Origin: Herbaspirillum sp. AP02
GTDB taxonomy: Bacteria; Pseudomonadota; Gammaproteobacteria; Burkholderiales; Burkholderiaceae_D
DNA: 64,000 bases
Reading direction: 5' to 3'
Assembly (NCBI RefSeq): GCF_015767275.1
Contig: NZ_JADWMY010000001.1
Span: forward strand, 1,116,001-1,180,000
The position numbers and the translations under genes are program-made. Shown here piece by piece: positions 8,849 through 17,805 of this stretch. Within the stretch, counting starts at the first letter, position 1. Each line of letters opens with the position of its first letter. The notes beneath the pieces were generated by a model that saw only the letters and a list, made by a program, of their open reading frames with translations, was not told the DNA's origin and did not search any database.

Positions 8849-9169
8849 TCACTTCTGCTGCGAATAGTAGGCGGCCAGGTCGGCAATGTCCTGGTCCGAC
8901 AGGCTGGCCGAAATGCCCATCATGGAGGGATGCTTGCGCTCTCCCTTCTGGTAGGCCCGCAGCGCGTTCTCGATGTACTTGGCAGACTGGCCGCCCAGCA
9001 TCGGTACCTGATAAACCTCGGGGAAACTGGCTTTGTAGCCGGGGATGCCATGGCAACCGATGCACATGGAGACTTTGTTTTCAGCGGCCTTGGCATTGCC
9101 GACGATGTCCGCCGCAGACGCACTGCCGAGCATGCCGGTCAAGGCAAGAAACACGAGGTGTTTTTTCAT
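8849..9169 (-). CDS. Small periplasmic class I cytochrome c
   Basis: The 106-residue cytochrome has a signal peptide (MKKHLVFLALTGMLGSASA), haem site CIGCH near residue 36 and a putative Met ligand in KHPSMMGISASLSDQDI. It is the first gene of a two-gene cytochrome unit; its paralogue follows after 14 bases. The pair resembles the two halves of a dihaem cytochrome c4 encoded as separate proteins. The role is soluble electron transfer in the periplasm; the partner oxidase is not in this window. Confidence 0.9.
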   Translation of the reverse strand: MKKHLVFLALTGMLGSASAADIVGNAKAAENKVSMCIGCHGIPGYKASFPEVYQVPMLGGQSAKYIENALRAYQKGERKHPSMMGISASLSDQDIADLAAYYSQQK

Positions 9170-9535
9170 GTGAGCTGGCTAAGATGATTGGACTTGCCAT
9201 CCGTCCCGCATGTAACGGCTGCGCAACGGACACCCGACGAAACGCATCTTTTGCTACCAGCGGCAAACTTTATCGTACTTGTTAGATTGTGCTGGTCTTG
9301 CAGGTTTGGCTGTTCTGCTATGGCTCAACCGGTGTTTTGGCTCAAGCTTGTCTCTCCACTCCCCCTGCCTTGCGCAAAAAACGCTTTTGATTCTAACCAA
9401 TAAAACCGGCAGCGTCATCCCTGCCCGCAGCACCGGCCGATCAGGCGCAACAGCCCGCCAGCTGCGGCCTGGCGGGCGGATGGGGTGTTATATGCGCTGC
9501 AATATCAGGGATATGGAATGTGGATGATGTCAGCT
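9170..9535. other. Intergenic region between cytochrome and Gcr-type genes
   Basis: This 366-base stretch carries the cytochrome promoter near its left end and a strong hairpin at 9453-9477 downstream of the large minus-strand gene. The middle (9260-9410) is relatively AT-rich and has no credible reading frame. Confidence 0.4.
9453..9477 (-). terminator. Hairpin downstream of the Gcr-type gene
   Basis: GCCCGCCAG (9453-9461) and CTGGCGGGC (9469-9477) form a perfect 9-bp stem with a 7-base loop, 59 bases beyond the stop of the minus-strand gene. No clear T run follows, so termination is probable but not certain. Confidence 0.45.
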
Positions 9536-11779
9536 TCAGGCGACATGGTGCCTGGCCTGATGATGCAGATCCTGCGATTGCCCACGTGAAGCCTGGTGCG
9601 GCTCCCCGTCGGCTGGACCGGCATCGTCTCCCTCGTCGTCATCGTCATCCTGCTCGTCTTCCGCTTCATCTTGCAGCGCGGCATGTGAACGCTCGGGGAG
9701 AATGAAATACCACGGCCGGACGACGAAACGGCGCAACACTGCCCGCATGGCCACATTGCGCGCACGGCGTGGCAGGTCACGCGAGCGCAGCGCCAGCGCC
9801 AGGGCGCAGGCGAAGGCCACCGCCACCGACAGCAGGGCGGTGATGGCCACGCCCCCGGCGGCCAGCCAGAAGGCCGGCGTCATCAGGGATTCCCAGCCCA
9901 GGCTGAAGGCGGCAGCGGTCAGCGCTCCGGCGGCCAGGCTGACATGGCGTATATCCAGCGGCAGGCTGAAGAAGGCCGCCACCACCGGCGCCATGCCCAG
10001 CAGCACGGCCAGCGCCAGGCTGCCGGCGATGGTGGCGACATTGCGCTCCAGCCAGGCGGCACAGCGCTGGGCGCGCATGGCCCCCAGGCCATGCACCAGG
10101 CGACGATGGTTGGATACCACCTCGCGCACCCGGCGCAGGGCAAACCAGTTGTCGGCAAAGCCGGCGGCCAGGCTGGCCAGCCACAGCAGTATCCCGGTCA
10201 GGGCGGCATACAGCGGCGTGGGGCCGACCAGTGACAGGCTGGCCAGGGTCTGGCGCGCCGTCTCCACCGGCATGGACCTGCCGCCCAGCGCAAACCAGCC
10301 CAGGGCGCACAGCGCGGCCGTGACCGGCACCACCGCCAACAGGTTGCCGAAGATGCCGGCCGATTGCGAACGCAACAGTTGGCCCGACTCCGCGATCAGC
10401 TCGCGCATGCCCTGCCCGTCCAGCTCGCCCATGCGCGAGGCCAGGGCCGGTGCGGTCACGGCCGGCTGGCGCGTGGCCAGCACGCCGCCCAGGGCGGCGA
10501 TCAGCAGGAAACTGGCAGCGTAGTTCAGCGAGGCCAACGCGCCATCGACGAAGTGCCCCACGCCCAAGGACGACAGGCTTGTCTTGACCAGGGCGGTCCC
10601 GGCGATCACGGCCCCGCCGATCAGACCGGCCCGCATCACCTTGCGATAGCCGGTACCGTCGCGGGCGATGGCCTGCTCGCGATGATCGGCATTGCGCTCC
10701 ACCATCTTGCGCGCCAGCAGCGCGAAACTGCGCCGCATCAGGCCCCGGACGGAGTCACGGTGGTGGTGCGCGGAAATCAGGTCGCACAGCAACAATTGCA
10801 TGCGGCCGGCGCCGGCCTTGGCCGCCAACCCTGGCACCGCCGGGCTGATGGCCGGACCGGGTACGCCGGAGCGCACGTCGATCAGGCGCCCGATGCGTTG
10901 CAGGTGCGCGCGCATGCGCTCGACCCGGTACACCAGGCTGACCGAGACGCCATATTCATCCAGGTGGGCATAGATGCGGTCGGTCTGGGCGTGGCACACC
11001 GCCACCAGCATGCGCACGCTGCGCAGCGCCCCCAGGTCACCCGGCTGCGAGCGCAGCCAGGTCTCCATCTCGTGCCGCAGCGCCAGGAAGGGCGTGGCGC
11101 GCATCGGCATCTTGGGCTCCAGCCGCTGGCGGAAGGCCGGGCTGATGCCATCGGCCACCACCGTCATGGTGAGGTAGGTGACGGCCTCCTCGATCTGTTG
11201 CCAGTACATGTGCGAGATGCCGTCGTCGGCCATCAGTTTCCACAGGCGGACCAGCAAGTCATTGTCCAGCTCCACCAGCCAGGCGGCATCCTCCGGATCG
11301 GGGAACATGGCGGTAAACAGCGAGGACAGGTCGGTCGGCGACAGGTGGCGCGGCAGCACCAGGCGCGCCAGACGCTCCGAGAGCTCGCCGAAGAAGCCGG
11401 GCTCGTGCGGCAGACCGGTGGTGGAAAAGAGTTCGGGGCCGTTGGCTTCGCGCAGGGTCTTTTGCAGCGCCTTCTGGACCTCGCGCCGCACGTCGCGGTG
11501 CTGGTCCAGCCAGTCCAGCATGATCGCCAGCCGCTGGCGCCGCACCTTGTGCCAGCTCTGGCGGTCCAGCAGCGACACCGCCGGGCGATGCCGCAGCCAC
11601 TCGGCCACGTCGATCATCCAGTTGGCGCGTTCATGCCAGCTCGCCGCGGGATCGATGCGACGCATCAACACCTCCAGCTGGCGGCCGACATCCTGCCGGT
11701 CCATGTAGCGCGCCTGCATGCCGTGGCGCATTCGTCTCCACACCACCAGCATCTTGAAGAACAGGAATTTCATGGGCAC
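9536..11779 (-). CDS. Gcr family 'site-specific recombinase'-annotated membrane protein (COG4389)
   Basis: The 747-residue protein matches the large betaproteobacterial family historically labelled site-specific recombinase Gcr. The N-terminal ~380 residues are soluble and helical. The C-terminal half contains several hydrophobic segments (about residues 395-445, 490-520, 530-560, 610-690), and the tail is a low-complexity acidic stretch (EDEQDDDDDEGDD) followed by a His/Gln-rich end. The membrane segments and absence of a Tyr or Ser recombinase motif make the recombinase label doubtful. Function is best regarded as unknown. It is monocistronic. Confidence 0.8.
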   Translation of the reverse strand: MPMKFLFFKMLVVWRRMRHGMQARYMDRQDVGRQLEVLMRRIDPAASWHERANWMIDVAEWLRHRPAVSLLDRQSWHKVRRQRLAIMLDWLDQHRDVRREVQKALQKTLREANGPELFSTTGLPHEPGFFGELSERLARLVLPRHLSPTDLSSLFTAMFPDPEDAAWLVELDNDLLVRLWKLMADDGISHMYWQQIEEAVTYLTMTVVADGISPAFRQRLEPKMPMRATPFLALRHEMETWLRSQPGDLGALRSVRMLVAVCHAQTDRIYAHLDEYGVSVSLVYRVERMRAHLQRIGRLIDVRSGVPGPAISPAVPGLAAKAGAGRMQLLLCDLISAHHHRDSVRGLMRRSFALLARKMVERNADHREQAIARDGTGYRKVMRAGLIGGAVIAGTALVKTSLSSLGVGHFVDGALASLNYAASFLLIAALGGVLATRQPAVTAPALASRMGELDGQGMRELIAESGQLLRSQSAGIFGNLLAVVPVTAALCALGWFALGGRSMPVETARQTLASLSLVGPTPLYAALTGILLWLASLAAGFADNWFALRRVREVVSNHRRLVHGLGAMRAQRCAAWLERNVATIAGSLALAVLLGMAPVVAAFFSLPLDIRHVSLAAGALTAAAFSLGWESLMTPAFWLAAGGVAITALLSVAVAFACALALALRSRDLPRRARNVAMRAVLRRFVVRPWYFILPERSHAALQDEAEDEQDDDDDEGDDAGPADGEPHQASRGQSQDLHHQARHHVA

Positions 11780-12026
11780 TGAGCGCCGGGAGCGCTTCCA
11801 TTTTGTTGCATGCGTAGCCAGATATATATGAACGATTGCACCAAATTCAAGCCCCCTCGGGATGGCATGGGTTTTCCCTTATACTCGGAGAAACAGGAAG
11901 AAACAGGTGGAGTCGCCCTTACACTGCACTGCCCCCTGCCGTGACGCTGCACTGCCGCATCTGCACCGCCGCTTCTGCCAGACACAATCACGCTTTGCCT
12001 CCAGCAACCTGACAAGGACAGCATCC

Positions 12027-12908
12027 ATGCCAGATCATTCCGCATCGTCCCCCGCCCCTCAATCCGCGCGCTTCAACGGTAGCGAAAACTACGTCGCCAC
12101 CGATGACCTCAAGCTGGCCGTCAATGCCGCCCTCACCCTGCAACGGCCCCTGCTGATCAAGGGCGAGCCCGGCACCGGCAAGACCATGCTGGCCGAGGAA
12201 GTGGCGGCCGCGCTTGGCCGGCCGCTACTGCAGTGGCACATCAAGTCCACCACCAAGGCCCAGCAGGGCCTGTATGAATATGACGCGGTATCGCGCCTGC
12301 GGGATTCGCAGCTGGGTGACGAGCGCGTCAAGGATATTCACAACTACATCGTCAAGGGTGTCCTGTGGCAAGCCTTCACCGCCGAGGAACCGGTGGTGCT
12401 GCTGATCGACGAGATCGACAAGGCCGACATCGAATTCCCCAACGATCTGCTGCGCGAGATCGACCGCATGGAGTTCTACGTCTACGAGACGCGCGAACTG
12501 GTGCGCGCCCGCCATCGTCCGCTGGTGGTGATCACCTCCAACAACGAGAAGGAATTGCCGGACGCCTTCCTGCGCCGCTGCTTCTTCCACTACATCAAGT
12601 TCCCCGACAAGGCGACCATGCAGAGCATCGTCGATGTGCACTTCCCGCATATCAAACGTGAGCTGCTGGCGCAGGCGCTGGAAGCCTTCTACCAGGTGCG
12701 GGAGGTGCCCGGTATCAAGAAGAAGCCATCGACCTCGGAGCTGATCGACTGGCTCAAGCTGCTCATGGCCGAGGACATCCCGCCCGAGGCCCTGCACAAC
12801 CCGGACAACAAGGCCGTGGTGCCGCCGCTGCACGGCGCCCTGCTCAAGAACGAGCAGGATGTGCACCTGTTCGAAAGGCTGGTCTTCATGTCCCGCACCA
12901 ATCGCTGA
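12027..12908 (+). CDS. MoxR-type AAA+ ATPase
   Basis: The 293-residue AAA+ protein has Walker A GEPGTGKTML near residue 47 and Walker B VVLLIDEIDKAD near residue 127. The sensor region VVITSNNEKELPDAFLRRC is typical of MoxR/CoxD chaperones. These ATPases work with VWA-domain partners to mature or load cofactors into enzymes. A VWA gene lies two genes downstream on the same strand. The ATG at 12027 follows CAAGGACAGC and gives the usual MoxR length; the open frame extends upstream without family similarity. Confidence 0.9.
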   Translation: MPDHSASSPAPQSARFNGSENYVATDDLKLAVNAALTLQRPLLIKGEPGTGKTMLAEEVAAALGRPLLQWHIKSTTKAQQGLYEYDAVSRLRDSQLGDERVKDIHNYIVKGVLWQAFTAEEPVVLLIDEIDKADIEFPNDLLREIDRMEFYVYETRELVRARHRPLVVITSNNEKELPDAFLRRCFFHYIKFPDKATMQSIVDVHFPHIKRELLAQALEAFYQVREVPGIKKKPSTSELIDWLKLLMAEDIPPEALHNPDNKAVVPPLHGALLKNEQDVHLFERLVFMSRTNR

Positions 12909-12958
12909 ACCACCGCTGAACCTCCACCGAGTACGCTGCACCCGCCCCAGGAGCCGTC

Positions 12959-13546
12959 ATGCAATTCCTCTCGCCGATCACTTTGAAGGGCCAGTTCGCC
13001 ACCGTCGAGCCGCTGCATCACGAGCATCACGATGCGCTCATCGCCGCCGTGTCGGACGGCAAGCTGTGGAAGCTCTGGTACACCGCCATTCCCAAGCCGG
13101 AAAACATGCGCGCCGAGATCGAACGGCGCCTGCAGCTGCAGCAGCAAGGCAGCATGCTGCCCTTCGTGATCCGCCGCAACGACACCGGCGCCCTGTGCGG
13201 CATGACCACCTACATGAACGCCGACGTCGCCCACCGGCGCGTGGAGATCGGTTCCACCTGGTATGCCGCCAGTGCCCAGCGCACCGGCATCAATACCGAG
13301 TGCAAGCTGATGATGCTGACCCATGCCTTCGAGGACATGCACTGCATCGCCGTCGAGTTCCGCACCCACTGGATGAACCAGCAATCGCGTGCGGCCATCG
13401 CCCGCCTGGGCGCCAAGCAGGATGGCATCCTGCGCAATCACCAGCGCATGCCGGACGGGTCCTATCGCGATACGGTGGTGTTTTCCATCATCGAATCGGA
13501 ATGGCCGACGGTGCGCCGCCATCTGCAGTTCAAGCTGGGGCGCTGA
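12959..13546 (+). CDS. GNAT family N-acetyltransferase (RimJ/RimL-like)
   Basis: The 195-residue protein has the GNAT fold of the RimJ/RimL type: an early LKGQFATVEPLHHEH strand-helix and the central VEIGSTWYAASAQRTGINTE region where acetyl-CoA is bound. The C-terminal ARLGAKQDGILRNHQRMPDG is highly characteristic of this subgroup. It probably acetylates the N-terminus of a protein or a small amine. It is placed between the MoxR ATPase and the VWA gene with gaps of 50 and 12 bases, so all three are likely co-transcribed. The substrate is unknown. Confidence 0.88.
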   Translation: MQFLSPITLKGQFATVEPLHHEHHDALIAAVSDGKLWKLWYTAIPKPENMRAEIERRLQLQQQGSMLPFVIRRNDTGALCGMTTYMNADVAHRRVEIGSTWYAASAQRTGINTECKLMMLTHAFEDMHCIAVEFRTHWMNQQSRAAIARLGAKQDGILRNHQRMPDGSYRDTVVFSIIESEWPTVRRHLQFKLGR

Positions 13547-13558
13547 GCCCGCCTGCCC

Positions 13559-14728
13559 ATGCTCATCGATTTCTTCTATACCGTGAAGCAGGCCGGGGTG
13601 CCGGCCTCGATCAAGGAATTCCTGACCCTGCTGGAAGCCATGGACCGCCAGGTCATCCACCCTTCCCTGGACGAGTTCTACTATCTGGCGCGGCTGACGC
13701 TGGTCAAGGACGAAGCCCACTTCGACAAGTTCGACCGCGCCTTCGGGGCTTACTTCAAGGGTGTGGAAACGCTCTTCGAGAAGCGGCCCGACATCCCGCT
13801 GGAATGGCTGGTCAAGCAACTGCAGCGTGACCTGACCCCGGAACAGAAGGCCGCCATCGAAAAGTTTGGCTACGACAAGCTGATGGATCGCTTGAAGCAA
13901 TTGCTGGAAGAACAGAAGGAACGCCACGAAGGCGGCAGCAAGTGGATCGGCACCGGTGGCGTCTCGCCCTTCGGCCATGGCGGTTTCAACCCGGAAGGCA
14001 TCCGCATCGGTGGCAAGGGTGGCCAGCGCAGCGCGGTGAAGGTATGGGAAGAACGCCAGTACCAGGATTACGACGGCGAGCGCGAACTGGGTACGCGCAA
14101 CATCAAGGTGGCGCTGCGCCGCCTGCGCCGCTTTGCCCGCGAAGGGCTGGAGGAAGAACTGGCGCTGGACGACACCATCCGCGCCACCGCCAGCAATGCC
14201 GGCTATCTCGACATCCGCATGCAGCCCGAGCGCAAGAACAAGATCAAGGTCTTGATGTTGTTCGACGTCGGCGGCTCCATGGACGACCACATCGCCCGCA
14301 CCGAAGAGCTGTTCTCGGCCGCCCGTACCGAGTTCAAGAACATGGAGTTCTTCTATTTCCACAACTGCGTCTATGACTACCTGTGGAAGAACAACCGGCG
14401 GCGCCACGCCGAACGCTTCCCGACCTGGGACGTGCTGCGCAAGTACACGCCGGACACCAAGCTCATCTTCGTGGGCGACGCCACCATGAGCCCCTACGAG
14501 ATCGTGCAGCCGGGCGGCGCGGTGGAATACAACAATGCCGAAGCCGGCGCCGACTGGCTGCAGCGTTTCACGGCCGCCTTCCCGCATTTCGTCTGGTTGA
14601 ATCCCGAGCCGGAAGGGCTATGGCAATACCGCCAGTCGATCGCGCTGATCCGCCAGCTGATGAACGAGCGCATGTTCCCGCTCACCATGGATGGGCTGGA
14701 GCGGGCGATGCGGCTGCTCAGCAAATGA
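13559..14728 (+). CDS. VWA domain-containing CoxE-like protein
   Basis: The 389-residue protein has a CoxE-like N-terminal helical region and a Gly-rich linker (SKWIGTGGVSPFGHGGFNPE). A C-terminal von Willebrand A domain follows, whose MIDAS-like motif is LMLFDVGGSMDDH. The first Ser of the canonical DxSxS is replaced by Gly (D-V-G-G-S). CoxE/YehP-type proteins partner with MoxR ATPases in metallo-enzyme maturation, matching the MoxR gene upstream. The target enzyme is not in the cassette. The start follows the GNAT stop by 12 bases. Confidence 0.88.
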   Translation: MLIDFFYTVKQAGVPASIKEFLTLLEAMDRQVIHPSLDEFYYLARLTLVKDEAHFDKFDRAFGAYFKGVETLFEKRPDIPLEWLVKQLQRDLTPEQKAAIEKFGYDKLMDRLKQLLEEQKERHEGGSKWIGTGGVSPFGHGGFNPEGIRIGGKGGQRSAVKVWEERQYQDYDGERELGTRNIKVALRRLRRFAREGLEEELALDDTIRATASNAGYLDIRMQPERKNKIKVLMLFDVGGSMDDHIARTEELFSAARTEFKNMEFFYFHNCVYDYLWKNNRRRHAERFPTWDVLRKYTPDTKLIFVGDATMSPYEIVQPGGAVEYNNAEAGADWLQRFTAAFPHFVWLNPEPEGLWQYRQSIALIRQLMNERMFPLTMDGLERAMRLLSK

Positions 14729-14741
14729 AGGGTATGAAGGC

Positions 14742-14948
14742 TCAGGCCGCCACCGGGGTATAACCGGCTTCCTCGATCGCCTCGGCGAAGGACTGCGCCG
14801 GCAGGCTGCTGTCGATGACCACGCGCTTGTCGGCCACCGTGATATCGACCCGGGCATTGGCATCCACGTCCTTGACGGCCTTGGTGATGACACCGGCGCA
14901 GTGGTTGCAGGTCATGTCGTTGACGGTAAAGGTGAGGGGGGTGCTCAT
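14742..14948 (-). CDS. copZ: Copper chaperone, heavy-metal-associated domain
   Basis: This 68-residue protein is a single HMA domain with the metal site MTCNHC near residue 13, the ferredoxin-like fold pattern and typical ending AIEEAGYTPV. It should deliver Cu(I) to the CopA ATPase encoded divergently. The ATG at 14948 is chosen because family members start MSTPLTFTV-like; an in-frame ATG at 14963 would add five residues. Its promoter at 14984-15014 has the 19-bp spacing and dyad of CueR-type promoters. The downstream VWA gene converges on it. Confidence 0.92.
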   Translation of the reverse strand: MSTPLTFTVNDMTCNHCAGVITKAVKDVDANARVDITVADKRVVIDSSLPAQSFAEAIEEAGYTPVAA

Positions 14949-14983
14949 GGCATTTCCTTTCATGAAGTGATGGCAATGAGGGA

Positions 14984-15014
14984 AGCTTAAACCTTCCTAC
15001 CGTGGCAAGGTCAA
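14984..15014 (-). promoter_or_regulatory. CueR-type copper-responsive promoter of copZ
   Basis: On the minus strand, a -35 TTGACC (15014-15009) and a -10 TAAGCT (14989-14984) are separated by exactly 19 bases. The spacer contains the dyad ACCTTGCC-N6-GGAAGGTT. Elongated spacers with this dyad are the signature of MerR-family, and specifically CueR-type, activation. A cueR gene lies downstream of copA. Confidence 0.8.
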
Positions 15015-15048
15015 GCGCAAGAATTCGCCATCCGTGCGAAAATCGGGC

Positions 15049-15079
15049 TTGACCTTACCATCATGGGAAGGATGAAGAT
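15049..15079 (+). promoter_or_regulatory. CueR-type promoter of copA
   Basis: On the plus strand, TTGACC (15049-15054) is followed after 19 bases by a weak -10 (GAAGAT, 15074-15079). The spacer holds ACCTTACC-N6-GGAAGGAT, closely matching the copZ site on the other strand. It drives copA-cueR. The -10 match is poor, as is common for activator-dependent promoters. Confidence 0.7.
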
Positions 15080-15112
15080 GAAGGCATCCGATTCATCCTC
15101 CCGGAGTTCGCC

Positions 15113-17386
15113 ATGAATGATTCCTCCACTGCCACGGCCGAGATCAGCCTCGATATCGAAGGCATGAGCTGCGCCTCGTGCGTGATGCGCGTCGAGAAAG
15201 CCCTGAAGAAAATCCCCGGCGTGACCGAGGTCAGCGTCAACCTGGCCACCGAACGCGCCAGCATCGCCACGGCCGACGCGGTCCCGCCTGCCACCCTGAT
15301 CGCCGCCATCGAAAAGGCCGGCTACCAGGCCCGCGAACATCTGCCCGAACAGGCTAGCACCCCGCCCAGCGGCCGTACCCTGCCCTCCTGGTGGCCGGTG
15401 GCGCTGGCGGCCGCGCTCTCGCTGCCGCTGGTGCTGCCCATGTTGTTGGCGCCCCTGGGCAGCAGCTGGAGCCTGCCGCCGCTGTGGCAATGGCTGCTGG
15501 CCACGCCCGTGCAGTTCTGGCTGGGCTGGCGCTTCTACCACGCCGGCTGGGGCGCGCTGCGCGCCCGCTCGGGCAACATGGACCTGCTGGTGGCGCTGGG
15601 GACCAGCGCCGCCTACGGCCTGTCGCTCTGGCAATGGCTGCGCATGCCGGCCATGGATGGCCATGCCATGGCGATGCCGCATCTCTACTTTGAAAGCTCG
15701 GCCGTGGTCATCACCCTGGTGTTGCTGGGAAAATGGCTGGAAGGCCGCGCCAAGCGCCAGACCGCCGACGCCATCGCCGCCCTCAATGCGCTGCGCCCGG
15801 ACCGTGCCCGCGTGCGTCGCCACGGGCAGGATGTCGAGGTGCCGCTGGCCCAGGTGAAGGTGGGCGACCTGGTGGTGCTGCGCGCCGGCGAGCGGGTGCC
15901 GGTAGACGGCGTGGTGCGCGAGGGTCGCAGCCATCTGGACGAAGCCATGCTCACCGGTGAGAGCCAGCCGCAGGCCAAGGAAGTCGGCGACACCCTGTCA
16001 GCCGGCGCCATCAATGCCGAAGGCGTACTGGTGTTCGAAACCACCGCCATCGGTGCCGAGACCGTGCTGGCGCGCATCGTGCGCATGGTGGAGCAGGCCC
16101 AGGCCGCCAAGGCGCCGATCCAGCGCCTGGTGGACAAGGTCAGCGCGGTCTTCGTGCCGGCCGTGCTGCTGCTGTCCTTGCTGACCTTCCTCGGCTGGGG
16201 CCTGGCGGTGGGCGACTGGGAACAGGCCCTGCTCAATGCGGTGGCGGTGATGGTGATCGCCTGCCCCTGCGCCCTGGGACTGGCCACACCGACCGCCATC
16301 ATGGCCGGTACCGGCGTGGCGGCGCGCCACGGCATCCTCATCAAGGATGCGCAGGCACTGGAAATCGCGCACCGGGTGGATGTGATCGCCTTCGACAAGA
16401 CCGGCACCCTGACCCTGGGTCGGCCGCGCCTGACCGAACTGGAGGAAGGAGAAGGCGCCGGCCCGTCCGGCAAGGCAGGGCTGCTGGCCCTGGCCGCTGC
16501 CCTGCAGGCGCGCAGCGAACATCCGCTGGCCCGCGCGGTGCTGGACGCCGCAGCGGCGGAACCCGGCCTGGCGACGCTGCAGGCCAATAACGTGCGCAGC
16601 GTTGCCGGACTGGGTATCGAGGGCGAGGTCGAGGGTCGCACGCTGTATCTGGGCAGCAGCCGCTGGATGCAACAACTGCAGGCCTCGGCCCCAGCCTTGC
16701 AGGCGCGCGCAACGCAGTTGCAGGCACAGGGACGCACCCTGTCCTGGCTGGCGCAACGCGACGCCGAGGGCGTGACGGTGCTGGGCCTGCTGGCCTTCGG
16801 TGACCAGATCAAGCCCGGCGCCCGGCAGGCCATCGCCACCCTGCATGCGCTGGGCATCCGTACCGCCATGCTGAGCGGCGACAACCGGGGCGCCGCGCAA
16901 CAGGTCGCCGATGTGCTGGGCATCCAGGATGTGCGCGCCGAAGTGCTGCCGGGCGACAAGGCCGCAGCGGTCACGGCCTTGCGCGAGAATGGCGCCCACG
17001 TGGTGGCGATGGTCGGCGACGGCATCAACGATGCGCCGGCGCTGGCGGCCGCCGACGTCGGCATCGCCATGTCCACCGGGACCGACGTGGCCATGCAGGC
17101 GGCCGGCGTGACCCTGATGCATGGCGACCCCGGCCTGGCGGCGGACGCCATCGACATCTCCCGCCGCACCTACGGCAAGATCCGCCAGAACCTGTTCTGG
17201 GCCTTCATCTACAACCTGATCGGCATTCCGCTGGCGGCCTTCGGCCTGCTCAACCCCATGCTGGCGGGCGCGGCGATGGCCTTTTCCAGCGTCAGCGTGG
17301 TCAGCAATGCATTGCTGCTGCGTCGCTGGCGCCCGCATCCACAGGATGTGCAGCAAAACCTGAGCAAAGAGGGAACCCAGCCATGA
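15113..17386 (+). CDS. copA: Copper-exporting P1B-type ATPase
   Basis: The 757-residue Cu(I) efflux ATPase has one N-terminal HMA domain (GMSCASC, Cys20/Cys23) and eight predicted membrane segments. The transmembrane CPC is at residues 384-386 and the phosphorylation motif DKTGTLT starts at Asp428. The SEHPLARAV motif and [20 protein letters not shown] hinge are also present. The length fits single-HMA CopA proteins. It pumps Cu(I) from cytoplasm to periplasm. It is co-transcribed with cueR, whose ATG overlaps the copA stop, from a CueR-type promoter. Confidence 0.96.
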   Translation: MNDSSTATAEISLDIEGMSCASCVMRVEKALKKIPGVTEVSVNLATERASIATADAVPPATLIAAIEKAGYQAREHLPEQASTPPSGRTLPSWWPVALAAALSLPLVLPMLLAPLGSSWSLPPLWQWLLATPVQFWLGWRFYHAGWGALRARSGNMDLLVALGTSAAYGLSLWQWLRMPAMDGHAMAMPHLYFESSAVVITLVLLGKWLEGRAKRQTADAIAALNALRPDRARVRRHGQDVEVPLAQVKVGDLVVLRAGERVPVDGVVREGRSHLDEAMLTGESQPQAKEVGDTLSAGAINAEGVLVFETTAIGAETVLARIVRMVEQAQAAKAPIQRLVDKVSAVFVPAVLLLSLLTFLGWGLAVGDWEQALLNAVAVMVIACPCALGLATPTAIMAGTGVAARHGILIKDAQALEIAHRVDVIAFDKTGTLTLGRPRLTELEEGEGAGPSGKAGLLALAAALQARSEHPLARAVLDAAAAEPGLATLQANNVRSVAGLGIEGEVEGRTLYLGSSRWMQQLQASAPALQARATQLQAQGRTLSWLAQRDAEGVTVLGLLAFGDQIKPGARQAIATLHALGIRTAMLSGDNRGAAQQVADVLGIQDVRAEVLPGDKAAAVTALRENGAHVVAMVGDGINDAPALAAADVGIAMSTGTDVAMQAAGVTLMHGDPGLAADAIDISRRTYGKIRQNLFWAFIYNLIGIPLAAFGLLNPMLAGAAMAFSSVSVVSNALLLRRWRPHPQDVQQNLSKEGTQP

Positions 17387-17805
17387 ATATCGGAGAAGCC
17401 GCCAGCGCCTCGGGCGTCTCGGCCAAGATGATCCGCCACTATGAAGAGACCGGCCTGATCCCGCGTGCCGGCCGCACCGACGCCGGTTATCGCGTCTATG
17501 GCGAGCGTGACGTGCACCTGCTGCGCTTCATCCGGCAGGCGCGCCAGCTCGGGTTTTCCATGGCCCAGGTGAGCGACCTGATCGGGCTCTGGCTGGACCA
17601 GTCGCGCTCCAGCCGCAAGGTCAAGCAACTGGCACAGACCCACATCGGCGAACTGGACCAGCGCATCCGCGAACTGCAGACCATGAAGGCCACGCTGGAA
17701 CGCCTGGCCCAGGACTGCCATGGCGACAGCCGTCCCGACTGCCCCATCCTCGATGCACTGGGCAGCGCGGGAGATTGCTGCGCCAGCCAGGGAACGCCGG
17801 CATGA
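17383..17805 (+). CDS. cueR: Copper-responsive MerR-family regulator CueR
   Basis: The 140-residue regulator has an N-terminal winged helix ([20 protein letters not shown]), a dimerisation coiled coil and the metal-binding loop Cys112-x7-Cys120. These are the same two positions used by E. coli CueR to bind Cu(I). The C-terminus adds GDCCASQ, a possible extra metal ligand set. It should activate the two 19-bp-spacer promoters at 14984-15014 and 15049-15079. Translation is coupled to copA (ATGA overlap) and to the next oxidoreductase gene (another ATGA overlap). Confidence 0.94.
   Translation: MNIGEAASASGVSAKMIRHYEETGLIPRAGRTDAGYRVYGERDVHLLRFIRQARQLGFSMAQVSDLIGLWLDQSRSSRKVKQLAQTHIGELDQRIRELQTMKATLERLAQDCHGDSRPDCPILDALGSAGDCCASQGTPA

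Noticed and set aside
9536-11779. True site-specific recombinase activity for the Gcr-type protein
   Set aside because: The protein has multiple membrane segments and no Tyr/Ser recombinase active-site motif, so only the family name was kept.
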